Positions 19,367 to 27,520 of a DNA stretch of 46,701 nt are shown one piece after another. The notes beneath the pieces were generated by a model. The model was not told the origin of the DNA. It made no database searches and saw only the letters and a list, made by a program, of their open reading frames with translations. The DNA is from Streptomyces glaucescens (lineage in GTDB: Bacteria > Actinomycetota > Actinomycetes > Streptomycetales > Streptomycetaceae), in the NCBI RefSeq assembly GCF_002154375.1, contig NZ_MUND01000076.1, positions 1 through 46,701 of the forward strand, in the 5' to 3' direction. Made by a program: the position numbers and the translations under genes. The first letter of the stretch is position 1; each line of letters begins with the position of its first letter.

Positions 19367-21970
19367 GTGAGAGCGGGAAGCGACTCGGTTCTCGAACTGC
19401 TGCCGATGGTGTTCGCCGCCCCCAACGAGGCGCTGGACCGGGCCCAGGAGGTGCTCGCCACCGGTCCCTCACCGCTGCACGCCTCCGTGGCGCACCAGGT
19501 GATCGGCATCTGGCAGCGGGACTTCGGCGATCTGCGGATCGCCCTGCACCATCTGCGGCGTGCCCGCGACCTGGCGGCGCGCGCGGACTCAGCGGAGCGG
19601 GAGGCGGACGTCCTCGGCACGCTCGGCGTGGCCCTGGTGCACGCGGGCCGCACCCGGCAGGGCCTCGCGGCGTTCGACCGGGGCGTGGCGCGGGGCACGG
19701 GGCACACCCGGGCGCGGGTGCGGTATCGCCGGGCGTACGTGTGGTGGGTGCTCGGCCATCACCGCGAGGCGCTGGAGGACGTACGCCGGGCGATTCCCGT
19801 GCTGCGGCAGGCGGACGACGTGATCTGGACCGCGCGGGCGCTGACGCTGCGGGCGACCGTGCACCTGGCGCTGGGCGCGGTGGAGCGGGCGGACGCCGAC
19901 TTCACGGCCGCGGAGGCGCTGTGGGAGACCACCGGCCAGGAGCACGACAAGGCCGACGCGGTGGAGAGCCGGGGGCTGGCCGCGTTCCGGTCCGGGGACA
20001 TCCCGGCCGCGCTGCGGCTGCTGGACGAGGCGGAGGAGCGGTACGCCAAGCTGGGCACGCCGACGTTCATGCTGAACATCCGGCGCTGCGAGGTGCTGAT
20101 GGCGGCCGGTCTGGCCCCGGAGGCGCTGGCCGAGGCGGACGCGGCGATCGCCGTCCTGGACGGCATGGGCGGGCAGTCCACCCGCAAGGCCGAGCTGCTG
20201 CTCGCCGCGGCGCGCGCGGCCCGGCTGGCGGGCGACCCGCACACCGCGATAGCCCGCGCGGCGGTGGCGGTGCGGCTGTTCGCCGGGCAGCGGCGCACCT
20301 GGTGGGAGACGCATGCCCGGCTGGTGCTCATCGAGGCGCGGGTCGCCGCGGGGCGCTGCTCGGGCCGGCTGGTCGCGGACGCCGCCGCGGTGGCCGAGCG
20401 GCTGGCGTCGTTCGGGGCGCCCGCCGCGCCGGAGGCGTCGCTGCTGGCGGGCCGGATCGCGCTGGCCCTGGGCTGGACGGCGGACGCGGAACGCCATCTG
20501 GCGGTGGCCGCGCGCAGCCGGCACAGCGGGCCGCCGCTGGCCCGGATGACGGGGTGGGCGGCGCAGGCGCTGCGGGCCCGGGCGGCCGGGTCTGCGCGGG
20601 GCGTGCTGGAGGCGTGCCGGCGCGGTCTCGACGTCCTCGACGACCACCGCATGACGCTCGGCGCGTCGGAGCTGCGGGCGCGGGCCACCGAGCAGGGCGC
20701 CGAGCTGGCCGCGCTGGCCCAGCGGGCGAGCCTCGCCGGGGGCGGGCCGCGCCGGCTGCTGGTGTGGAGCGAGCGCTGGCGGGCCACCGTGCTGTCCGCG
20801 CCGCCGACGCGGCCCCCGGCCGATCCGGCGCTGCTGAGCGGACTGACCGCGTTCCGGGAGATCGCGGCCCGCGCGGAGGCGGCCCGCTGGGAGGGCCGCC
20901 CCATAACGGCGCTGGAGCGCGAACAGCGGCGGCTGGAGCGGGAGGTGCGGTCCCGGACGCTGCACATCCGCGGGGACGCGCCCGGCGACGGGCACCGCTT
21001 CGACGTGGCCCGCCTGCTGGACCGGCTGGGCGAGACCCGGCTGGTGGAACTGGCGGTCCTGGACGGGCGGGTGCACGTCCTGCTGTGCGGGCGGGGCCGG
21101 GTGCGGCGGTTCGAGGCGGGGCTGCTGGCGGAGGCGGAGGTGGAGGCCGAGCACGTGCAGGCCGGTCTGCGGCGGCTCGCCCATCCGGGGGCCGAGGGCC
21201 GGCTGCCGGTGGTGGAGGCGGCGGGCCGCCGTCTGGAGGAGCTGCTGCTCGGGCCGGCCGCCGCGCATCTGGGCCCGGGGCCGGTGGTGATCGTGCCGCC
21301 CGCGCGGCTGCACCGGGTGCCGTGGGCGCTGCTGCCGTCGCTGCGGGAGCGGGTGGTCAGCGTGTCGCCGTCGGCGAGCAGCTGGCTGCGGGCCCGGGAG
21401 ACCGAGCCGCCGCCGGGCGGCGGGCAGGTGCTGGTCCGCGGGCCGGGCCTGGCGACCGGTGGCGCGGAGGTGCCCGAGGTGGCCGACCGGTACCCGCAGG
21501 CGCGGGTGCTGGAGGAGGAGGACGCGCGGGTGCCGCGGGTGCTGCGGGAGCTGGACGGCGCGGCGCTCGCCCATATCGCCGCGCACGGCACGTTCCGTGC
21601 GGACAGCCCGATGTTCTCGTCCCTGCGCATGGCGGACGGCCCGCTCATCGTCCACGACTTCGAGCGCCTGGACCGCAGCCCGTACCGGATCATCCTGTCC
21701 AGCTGCGACACCGCCCGGCTCGCCTCGGTCGGCGCGGACGAGCTGCTGGGCCTGGTCACCGCGCTGCTGCCGCTGGGTACGGCAGGTGTCGTCGCGAGCA
21801 GCGCGCCGGTCAACGACGCCGCGGTGGTCCCGCTGATGCTCGCCCTGCACAAGGGGATCGGCGCCGGGCTGTCCCTGGCCGAGGCCCTGCGCGACGCCCG
21901 CGCGGCCCTGCCGGGTGACGCCCTGCACCAGGCGACGGGGTGGGCGTTCACCGCGTTCGGAGCCGCGTGA
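19367..21970 (+). CDS. TPR-CHAT protein (caspase-like protease with helical repeats)
   Basis: GTG 19367 gives 867 residues. Residues ~30-450 are tandem TPR-like helix pairs (for example LGTLGVALVHAGRTRQGLAAFDRG; AVESRGLAAFRSGDIPAALRLLDEAEERY). After a linker, residues ~560-867 form a CHAT domain. Its dyad is visible: His740 in AHIAAHGTFR and Cys780 in IILSSCDTA, with PVVIVPPARLHRVPWALLPS before it and GTAGVVASSAPVNDAAVVPLMLALH after it. Both catalytic residues are present, so it is predicted to be an active cysteine endopeptidase. The TPR half likely senses or docks a partner. It lacks membrane segments. It is divergent from the S8 protease/sigma operon, 119 bases away, which suggests joint function. 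A type III-E CRISPR protease has the same architecture. Confidence 0.93.
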   Translation: MRAGSDSVLELLPMVFAAPNEALDRAQEVLATGPSPLHASVAHQVIGIWQRDFGDLRIALHHLRRARDLAARADSAEREADVLGTLGVALVHAGRTRQGLAAFDRGVARGTGHTRARVRYRRAYVWWVLGHHREALEDVRRAIPVLRQADDVIWTARALTLRATVHLALGAVERADADFTAAEALWETTGQEHDKADAVESRGLAAFRSGDIPAALRLLDEAEERYAKLGTPTFMLNIRRCEVLMAAGLAPEALAEADAAIAVLDGMGGQSTRKAELLLAAARAARLAGDPHTAIARAAVAVRLFAGQRRTWWETHARLVLIEARVAAGRCSGRLVADAAAVAERLASFGAPAAPEASLLAGRIALALGWTADAERHLAVAARSRHSGPPLARMTGWAAQALRARAAGSARGVLEACRRGLDVLDDHRMTLGASELRARATEQGAELAALAQRASLAGGGPRRLLVWSERWRATVLSAPPTRPPADPALLSGLTAFREIAARAEAARWEGRPITALEREQRRLEREVRSRTLHIRGDAPGDGHRFDVARLLDRLGETRLVELAVLDGRVHVLLCGRGRVRRFEAGLLAEAEVEAEHVQAGLRRLAHPGAEGRLPVVEAAGRRLEELLLGPAAAHLGPGPVVIVPPARLHRVPWALLPSLRERVVSVSPSASSWLRARETEPPPGGGQVLVRGPGLATGGAEVPEVADRYPQARVLEEEDARVPRVLRELDGAALAHIAAHGTFRADSPMFSSLRMADGPLIVHDFERLDRSPYRIILSSCDTARLASVGADELLGLVTALLPLGTAGVVASSAPVNDAAVVPLMLALHKGIGAGLSLAEALRDARAALPGDALHQATGWAFTAFGAA

Positions 21971-21972
21971 AC

Positions 21973-22033
21973 GTCAGGTGGAGCGCGGGTGCCGGGCCGA
22001 CGGGCGGCGCGGGCGCCCGCACTCCCGCCTGAC
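21973..22033 (+). terminator. Imperfect hairpin terminator after the TPR-CHAT gene
   Basis: GTCAGG...GGAG...GCGGG (21973-~21988) can pair with CCCGC...CTCC...CCTGAC (ending 22033), a stem of about 15 base pairs with small internal loops, starting three bases after the stop. The remainder of the 21971-22295 gap holds no convincing gene. A 66-codon minus-strand frame (22271-22071) has no recognisable family and no clear ribosome site. Confidence 0.55.
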
Positions 22034-22249
22034 TTCGTCCGAGATTGAACGGTCCGGATCCACCGCTGTGTCAGCCGTCGATCGCGATGCGTGACGGCAC
22101 GTGCGCGGTCAGGTTCTCCCCGGGACCGTCAAGGTGCTTCACGGGAACGGCCAGGTCCAGGCGCGGCATGCCGCGAACGGCAGGTGCGTGCCTGGTGGGG
22201 CGGGCCGGTTCATCGAGCGGCTGCCCGTCCACCGGTGCGACCCGGGTGG

Positions 22250-22284
22250 CCGGGCCCCGAGACGACGCCACGCTCGGGACCCGG
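22250..22284 (-). terminator. Hairpin terminator after the LuxR gene
   Basis: Arms 22250-22261 and 22273-22284 pair over 12 positions (one G-U) around an 11-base loop. On the minus strand it starts about 11 bases after the stop of the LuxR-type gene. Confidence 0.65.
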
Positions 22285-22295
22285 CTCCCGGCCGG

Positions 22296-24134
22296 TCAGG
22301 CGGACCGTACCTCGGGCAGCTCCACCAGCCACGGCAGCGAGCCCCGGTCGCCGGCGCCGAGGCGGGCGTAGGCGCTGTAGAGGTGGTTGCCGACGGTGCG
22401 GACGGACAGGGTGAGGCGTTCGGCGATCTGCCGGTTGCTGAGGCCGGCTGCGGCCAGTGTGACGATCTGCCGCTGCCGGGCGGTGAGTTCGCCCAGGACC
22501 AGGCCGGACAGGGCCGGGGTGCGCGCGCCGGGGCAGCGGCGGGCCAGGGCGACGGCGCGGGTGCGGGCGGTGCGGGCGGCGCTCGGATCGCGGTGCACGG
22601 GGACGGCCTGGGCGTACGCCTCGGCGGCGAACAGCAGCAGGCCGCGCTCCGCCAGGCGGGCGGCCGCCCGGTCCAGGGCGGGTCCGTCCCGGCGGACGAG
22701 GGCGGCGGCGTGCTCGGCGAAGACGCTGCCCGCGGGCAGCCGGCCGAGGACCGTCTCGGGGGCGCCGAGACGCACCGCGTCGTAGAGCGTGAGGACGTCC
22801 TCGCCGGGGATCTCCCGGCCGGCGTCCGCCTCCTCCGGTTCGCCTCGGGCCGCGGCCAGCCAGGTCGCCGCGGTCCCCCGCGCCGTACACCCGCCGAGGG
22901 CGTCGTACGCCGCCGTGGCGTCCCCCGACTGCGCGGCGGCCAGGGACAGTTCGGTACGGCAGGAGAGGTCGTCCGGGTCGTGCCGCAGCCCTTCCCGGGC
23001 CCAGGCCGCGGCCTCGGGCAGCTGTCCGCGCAGCCGGGCGTGGCGGGCGCGCACGGCGGCGTGCCCGCACGGCACCGGATGGCCCTCCGCCGTCAGCCAC
23101 TCCCCCACGGGCGCGGACCGGTCCCGGACGTCGGCCTCGGTGATCGACCGGGTGAGCGCGGCCGTCTCGGCGGCGAGGGCGGAGCCGTACCGGCCGGGCG
23201 TGCCGGCCAGCCGCCGGGCCCGCAGCCGCCCGGCCGTGGCGCGCAGGGCCGGGCCGTACAGCGGGTGGGCGAGGCGGAGGCCGTGCCGCTCGTCGAGGTC
23301 GATCAGCCCGGCCGCCTCCAGGTGTTCGAGCACGTCCAGGTCGAAGGCGTCGGCGTCGGCCGCCAGCGGCTCGGCGAAGGCCAGCCGGTCGAGGGTCTCC
23401 CGCTCGACGGGGTCGGTGCGGTCGAGGACCGGCGCGGTGCGCACGCGGACGGCCGGGGTGACCGGGACGGGGCCCCGCCAGGCCCACTCGTCGGTGCCGG
23501 GCACCCGGGTCAGCAGCCCGTCCTCGCGCACCGCGCCCAGCAGGTCCCGCAGCAGCCGCAGATCGCCCTGGCAGAGCCGGTGCAGGCGCCGTACGGTGAG
23601 CGGTTCCAGGGGTCGGCCCGCGCCCGCCGCGGCGAGTTGCGCGGTCTCCTGCGGGGGCAGCGGCCGCAGGGCGAGCCGGGGCAGCAGTTCACCCGTCCAC
23701 AGCCGGGACACCGCGCCGGGCGCGGGCGCGCCGTCGGTGGCGACGACCACCAGGCGGGTGCGGCCGTGCACGGCGAGCTGGTGGACGAGGGCGGCCGAGG
23801 AGCCGTCCAGCCAGTGGGCGTCGTCGACCAGCAGCAGCCGTACGCCGGACAGCACCTTGAGCGCGCGGTGCAGGGTGACGGACTCGGGCAGCAGGTGCGC
23901 GAACGCGGCGAAGGGGATGTCCCGGGACTCGGGGCTGCCGGCCGTCCGGACACAGTCGGTGCCGCGGACGGCCTCCGTGACCAGCCGGGTCTTGCCCACG
24001 CCGGCCGGGCCGGTGACCACGATGCCGGGGCGGCCGGCCGCGATCGAGCGGCGGACCAGCTCCAGTTCGTCCTCCCGGCCGGTGAACGGCCAGGGCAGGT
24101 GAAGGGTCTTCGCGTCCTGTTCGTAAGTCATCAC
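22296..24134 (-). CDS. AAA-ATPase LuxR-type transcriptional regulator (LAL-like)
   Basis: GTG 24134 (or the adjacent ATG 24131) gives 612 residues. FTGREDELELVRRSIAAGRPG begins a STAND-type ATPase; Walker A is GPAGVGKT at 42-49 and Walker B LLLVDDAHW near 100-108. The middle (~250-540) is Ala-rich and helical, probably TPR-like. The last 65 residues are a LuxR helix-turn-helix (LTARQRQIVTLAAAGLSNRQIAERLTLSVRTVGNHLYSAYARLG). It is shorter than classical LAL regulators (~900 residues). It is divergent from the metalloprotease gene with an inverted repeat between them, suggesting that it controls that gene and itself. The inducing ligand is unknown. Confidence 0.93.
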   Translation of the reverse strand: MMTYEQDAKTLHLPWPFTGREDELELVRRSIAAGRPGIVVTGPAGVGKTRLVTEAVRGTDCVRTAGSPESRDIPFAAFAHLLPESVTLHRALKVLSGVRLLLVDDAHWLDGSSAALVHQLAVHGRTRLVVVATDGAPAPGAVSRLWTGELLPRLALRPLPPQETAQLAAAGAGRPLEPLTVRRLHRLCQGDLRLLRDLLGAVREDGLLTRVPGTDEWAWRGPVPVTPAVRVRTAPVLDRTDPVERETLDRLAFAEPLAADADAFDLDVLEHLEAAGLIDLDERHGLRLAHPLYGPALRATAGRLRARRLAGTPGRYGSALAAETAALTRSITEADVRDRSAPVGEWLTAEGHPVPCGHAAVRARHARLRGQLPEAAAWAREGLRHDPDDLSCRTELSLAAAQSGDATAAYDALGGCTARGTAATWLAAARGEPEEADAGREIPGEDVLTLYDAVRLGAPETVLGRLPAGSVFAEHAAALVRRDGPALDRAAARLAERGLLLFAAEAYAQAVPVHRDPSAARTARTRAVALARRCPGARTPALSGLVLGELTARQRQIVTLAAAGLSNRQIAERLTLSVRTVGNHLYSAYARLGAGDRGSLPWLVELPEVRSA

Positions 24135-24150
24135 ATCAGCAGGAGTCGCG

Positions 24151-24183
24151 CTACTCAGTCCTGATACAGGGGCGGTTGAGTAG
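24151..24183. promoter_or_regulatory. Inverted repeat CTACTCA-N19-TGAGTAG (candidate operator)
   Basis: Perfect 7-bp arms at 24151-24157 and 24177-24183 lie in the 95-base region between the divergent LuxR-type and metalloprotease genes. A dimeric LuxR-family protein could bind it. The partial copy GACTCAG occurs at 24189-24195. Confidence 0.5.
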
Positions 24184-24229
24184 ACCCCGACTCAGGCGCC
24201 CGGGGGCCGCCGGACGGCAGTCTGGGCCC

Positions 24230-25315
24230 ATGACCGCACGCTACTGCTCCCTCGCGCAGCAGCCCGCCCCCGCCTTCGCGCCGGGGCTGGCCGCCGAGCG
24301 GATCGGTGCGCTCGTCCGGGGCCACCGGATGTGGGTCAACGGCACCGTGCTGCACTACTACTTCTTCGACGGCGACACCGACGGCTCCGTCATCCCCGTG
24401 CCGGGGACCGGGGAGACCCGGCGGATGCCGTGGGCGGGCACGAAGGAACAGCAGGACGTCGTCCGGGAGTGCTTCGACGAGTGGCAGCGCCTCGGCATCG
24501 GGCTGACCTTCACCGAGGTCGGCGACCGGTCGGAGGCGGAGCTGCGCATCGGGTTCCAGCCCGGCGACGGGTCCTGGTCGATCGTGGGCCGGGACGCCCT
24601 GCGGGTGGGACTGCACGAGCGCACCATGAACTTCGGCTGGGACCTGACCGCGCCCGGGGAGCGCGCGACGGCCCTGCACGAGATCGGGCACGCGCTGGGC
24701 ATGACGCACGAGCACCAGAGCCCGTACGCCGGTATCCACTGGGACGACGAGGCCGTCTACGAGGAGCTGGCGGGCCCGCCCAACTTCTGGAGCCGGGACC
24801 GGACGTACGGCAACATCCTGCGCAAGCTGGAGCGGGACGAGGTGAACGGCGCGGTGTGGGACCCGCAGTCGATCATGGGGTATCCGTTCCCGCCGGGGCT
24901 GATCCTGGAGCCGGAGCAGTACCGCGGGGGGCTGCTTCCGCCGGGCACGCTGTCGGCGGCGGACAAGGAGTTCGCGCTGCGCTGGTACCCGCCGGCGGGC
25001 GCGCCGCGGCCCTGCGCGCTGGTGCCGTTCCGGTCGGCACCGCTGCGGCTGGCGCCCGGCGGGCAGGCGGACTTCACCGTGGAGCCGCCGGAGACCCGGG
25101 AGTACACGGTGGGCGTCTTCGGCGCCGCCGACACCGTCGTCGTGGTCTTCGAGGAACGCGACGGCGAACCGCGCTACCTCACCGCCCAGGACGACGGCGG
25201 CACCGCCGGCAACGCCACCGTCCGGGCCCGGCTCGTCAAGGGCCGCCGCTATGTCGTCCGCGTGCGCCTGTACTCCGCATGGGGTTCGGGAGAGACGGCC
25301 GTCATGTGCTGGTGA
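24230..25315 (+). CDS. M12-like zinc metallopeptidase with C-terminal beta domain, no signal peptide
   Basis: ATG 24230 gives 361 residues. The active site HEIGHALGMTHEH spans residues 150-162, with zinc ligands His150, His154 and His160 and catalytic Glu151, as in astacin/M12A peptidases. The preceding IGFQPGDGSWSIVG and MNFGWDL segments, and the later SIMGYPFP (Met-turn region), fit astacin-like enzymes. Residues ~270-361 form a beta domain resembling a pre-peptidase C-terminal domain (GGQADFTVEPPETREYTVGVFGAADTVVVVFEE, then ARLVKGRRYVVRVRLYSAWGSGETAVM). There is no signal peptide, unusual for this family; it may act in the cytoplasm or leave by another route. Divergent from the LuxR regulator. 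Confidence 0.9.
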   Translation: MTARYCSLAQQPAPAFAPGLAAERIGALVRGHRMWVNGTVLHYYFFDGDTDGSVIPVPGTGETRRMPWAGTKEQQDVVRECFDEWQRLGIGLTFTEVGDRSEAELRIGFQPGDGSWSIVGRDALRVGLHERTMNFGWDLTAPGERATALHEIGHALGMTHEHQSPYAGIHWDDEAVYEELAGPPNFWSRDRTYGNILRKLERDEVNGAVWDPQSIMGYPFPPGLILEPEQYRGGLLPPGTLSAADKEFALRWYPPAGAPRPCALVPFRSAPLRLAPGGQADFTVEPPETREYTVGVFGAADTVVVVFEERDGEPRYLTAQDDGGTAGNATVRARLVKGRRYVVRVRLYSAWGSGETAVMCW

Positions 25316-25367
25316 CGGTCGGATCCACCGCGCGGACCCGAAGACCACAGTCCGGCACCGGGGGAGC

Positions 25368-25408
25368 GGCCGAGCGCGTCATCCACGGGGGAGATGACGC
25401 GCTCGGCC
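25368..25408 (+). terminator. Perfect 15-bp hairpin after the metallopeptidase gene
   Basis: GGCCGAGCGCGTCAT (25368-25382) and its exact complement (25394-25408) flank an 11-base loop, 52 bases after the stop codon. There is no T tract. Confidence 0.7.
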
Positions 25409-25470
25409 ACGCCGTTGCCGCGTCGTCGAGGAGGACCGGCTCAGCGCCGTTCGCACACGTCCGGGCAGCG

Positions 25471-25504
25471 AAAAAGGCCCTCACAGGTTCTCCCTGTGAG
25501 GGCC
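25471..25504 (-). terminator. Intrinsic terminator of the tRNA-Pro gene
   Basis: GGCCCTCACAGG (25476-25487) pairs perfectly with CCTGTGAGGGCC (25493-25504) around a 5-base loop. On the minus strand the stem is followed by five T residues (25475-25471). It begins ten bases after the tRNA 3' end. Confidence 0.88.
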
Positions 25505-25514
25505 CTTCGCCGTG

Positions 25515-25588
<74 letters not shown>

Positions 25589-25679
25589 GCGGCGAACACG
25601 CGGTTTCCCGCGTGATCGTGCAGGTCAACCCTACCTCATGTGCGGGACCCACTTCCCCAGCGCTTCCATGTTCGGCGGG

Positions 25680-25935
25680 CCCGCACCGCAGGTGCCCCGC
25701 ACAGCCGGCGTGCTGACCTCCGCCGTGCCCTGCCTCGCCGGTCTGCTCACCCTGCGCCGGGTCCCGGCGAACACCTCCGGGCTGTTCATGAGCGTCAACC
25801 CGGTGCCGGCCGCCGTGGCCGGCCGGCTCGTCCTCGGCGAGGGGCTGGGGGCGTGGGAGTGGGCCGGGATCGCGGCGGTCGGCACGGCGAACGCGGTGAG
25901 CATGGCGGCCCGGCGCACCCGAGCCCGCCCGGGTC
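25680..25935 (+). pseudogene. Remnant of an EamA/RhtA-type exporter (C-terminal part only)
   Basis: This frame gives AGVLTSAVPCLAGLLTLRRV, PANTSGLFMSVNPVPAAVAG, RLVLGEGLGAWEWAGIAAVG and TANAVSMAARR. These match the last two or three membrane helices of DMT-superfamily exporters (typical: LSSxLPYxLELxALRRxPxxxFGxLMSLEPAxAAxxGxxxLGExL). The first ~200 residues are missing: upstream is only the tRNA gene. The frame continues past 25935 into Arg/Pro-rich low-complexity sequence built of CCGGAC-like repeats to a stop at 26153. Key residues are changed (Glu to Asn in MSVNP). A small product from GTG 25710 is conceivable but unlikely to work. Confidence 0.75.
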
Positions 25936-26163
25936 CGCGCCGAACGCCGCGCCGAGTGCGCGCCGGCCGTCCGGACCGGCCGGACCGGCAGGACCGGTCG
26001 TTCGTCGGCCGGCCGGTCCGGGCAGTCGGCAACGGAACGGCCCGCCCGGCTGGGCCGGCCGAGCGTTCCGGCCGGGTGCGCGACGAAGTGTCCGGCCGGC
26101 GGGGCCGATCCCGCACACTCTGTCGGCACCGGGGCGGGGGTGCGGCTGGCTAGGGTCGGCCGT

Positions 26164-26508
26164 ATGACCCACAGTTTCGTTGTCCACGTCCCCGACGCCG
26201 AGCTCGAACCGGAGCCGCTGGAGCCCGGGCAGATCCTCTCCGGGACGCCCGAGGTCACCGGGAAGGTGGTGTGGGAGTCGGCGGACGGCCGTCAGGTGCG
26301 CGGGATCTGGCAGATCACGCCGGGCGTGGTGACCGACACCGAGGCGGACGAGCTGTTCGTCGTGCTCAGCGGGTCGGCGACGATCGAGGTGGAGGGCGGG
26401 CCGACGCTGAGGGTCGGGCCCGGGGACATGGCGGTGCTGCGCGAGGGTGACCGTACGACCTGGACGGTGCACGACACGCTGCGCAAGGCGTACGCGATCA
26501 GTCTGTGA
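26164..26508 (+). CDS. Small cupin-domain protein
   Basis: ATG 26164 gives 114 residues. The sequence is a single RmlC-type cupin: GIWQITPGVVTDTEADELFVVLSGSATIEVEGG and LRVGPGDMAVLREGDRTTWTVHDTLRKAY. The metal-binding histidines of motif 1 (HxH) are replaced here, so a catalytic metal centre is doubtful; such small cupins are often called EutQ-like or 'cupin domain-containing'. No ribosome site is seen. TAGGGT at 26151-26156 lies seven bases before the ATG, so the transcript may be leaderless. Its last 11 bases overlap the 3' end of the convergent LacI gene. Role unknown. Confidence 0.85.
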   Translation: MTHSFVVHVPDAELEPEPLEPGQILSGTPEVTGKVVWESADGRQVRGIWQITPGVVTDTEADELFVVLSGSATIEVEGGPTLRVGPGDMAVLREGDRTTWTVHDTLRKAYAISL

Positions 26509-27502
26509 GCGGCGGGGCGGTCGTCCCGCGGATCTCCAGGGTCGGCGCGGCGAGATGGGTGCGGCCCTCGCCGCCCGGCCGGTCGAAGCGGTCCAGCAGG
26601 CAGCGGGCGGCGCGGCGGCCGACCTCGTGCCCGGCGTGGTCGACGGTGGTGAGCCACAGATGGCGCAGCCGGGCGACGGCCGTGTTGTCGTACCCGGTCA
26701 CGGAGAGGTCGTGCGGGACGCGCAGGCCGAGTTCGGCCGCCGCGGACAGGGCGCCCACGGCGGCGATGTCGTTGACGGCTAGCACGGCGGTGGGCCGGTC
26801 GGCGCGCCCGAGGAGCCGTACGGTCGCCCGGTAGCCGCCCTCCTCCGTCATGTCGCTGGGCTCGACCAGCGCGCCCTCGGCCAGGCCGTGCGCCCGCACG
26901 GTCGCCTCGAAGCTGCGCCGGCGCAGCCCGCCGACGGCGCCGTAGCCCGCGATGTGCGCGATCCGGCGGTGGCCGAGCCCGATGAGGTGCTCGGTGACGA
27001 GCCGCGCGCCCCGGGTGTCGTCGCCGGCGACCAGGTCGACGCCGGGCGGCACCTCCTCGCGGGCCCCGGCGACCACCACGGGTATGCGCGCGGCGGCCGG
27101 GGCGAGCGCGGCGGGGTCGGGCAGGGTGCCGACGACGACCAGACCGTCGACGCCGAGGTCGAGGAAGGGGCCGGCCGGGTCCTGGCCGGTGCGGCGGTTG
27201 AGCCGGGCGTCGGCGAGGACGGTGCGCAGTCCCGCGGTGTGCAGCAGGGAGTTGAGGCCGTCGAGCAGGTCGACGTACCAGGGGTTGCGCAGGTCGTGCA
27301 GCAGGACGCCGATGGTGCGGGTGCGCTGTTCGCTGAGGCTGCGCGCGGCGGCGTTGGGCCGGTAGCCCAGCTCCCGGACGGCCCGCAGCACGGCGTCGCG
27401 CTTCTCGGGCCGCACCTGCGTCGAGCCGCGCAGCACGAGCGAGACCAGCGACTTGGACACCCCGGCCCGTTCGGCCACATCGCGGATCGTCGGCGGTCTC
27501 AT
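26498..27502 (-). CDS. LacI-family transcriptional regulator (first)
   Basis: ATG 27502 gives 334 residues. The N-terminal helix-turn-helix (TIRDVAERAGVSKSLVSLVLRG, residues ~4-25) and hinge (YRPNAAARSLSEQRTRTIGVLLHDL) are standard, followed by a periplasmic-binding-protein-like sensor domain (LVAGDDTRGARLVTEHLIGLGHRRIAHIAG; VTGYDNTAVARLRHLWLTTVD). It is divergent from a Gfo/Idh/MocA dehydrogenase gene. The 133-base gap between them holds two near-identical CG-centred palindromes and a 32-bp hairpin, so it probably represses both genes until a sugar ligand appears. Its 3' end overlaps the convergent cupin gene. Confidence 0.95.
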   Translation of the reverse strand: MRPPTIRDVAERAGVSKSLVSLVLRGSTQVRPEKRDAVLRAVRELGYRPNAAARSLSEQRTRTIGVLLHDLRNPWYVDLLDGLNSLLHTAGLRTVLADARLNRRTGQDPAGPFLDLGVDGLVVVGTLPDPAALAPAAARIPVVVAGAREEVPPGVDLVAGDDTRGARLVTEHLIGLGHRRIAHIAGYGAVGGLRRRSFEATVRAHGLAEGALVEPSDMTEEGGYRATVRLLGRADRPTAVLAVNDIAAVGALSAAAELGLRVPHDLSVTGYDNTAVARLRHLWLTTVDHAGHEVGRRAARCLLDRFDRPGGEGRTHLAAPTLEIRGTTAPPLTD

Positions 27503-27506
27503 GGCG

Positions 27507-27518
27507 TGGACCGTTCCA
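27507..27518. promoter_or_regulatory. LacI-type operator copy 1 (TGGACCGTTCCA)
   Basis: This 12-bp site differs by one base from the perfect palindrome at 27601-27612 and lies four bases upstream of the LacI gene's start codon. A central CG is typical of LacI-family sites. Confidence 0.6.
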
Positions 27519-27520
27519 TG

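Noticed and set aside
19589-21951. Long open frames antisense to the TPR-CHAT gene
   Set aside because: Low-complexity Arg/Ala/Ser/Gln composition without motifs; they are shadows in very GC-rich DNA over a clear TPR-CHAT protein.
16646-21970. Type III-E CRISPR (Craspase) locus
   Set aside because: The TPR-CHAT plus sigma combination is similar, but there is no Cas7-11-type effector, no Cas1/Cas2 and no repeat array here.
22071-22271. 66-codon minus-strand frame downstream of the LuxR gene
   Set aside because: It has no recognisable family or ribosome site, and its 5' end overlaps the terminator hairpin of the LuxR gene.
25368-25408. Perfect 15-bp inverted repeat as an operator
   Set aside because: It lies downstream of the metalloprotease gene and upstream of no gene on either strand, so a terminator is the simpler reading.
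25940-26150. C-terminal extension of the EamA relic as a real Arg/Pro-rich protein
   Set aside because: It consists of short CCGGAC-like repeats and is compositionally biased; it contains no membrane helix or known domain.
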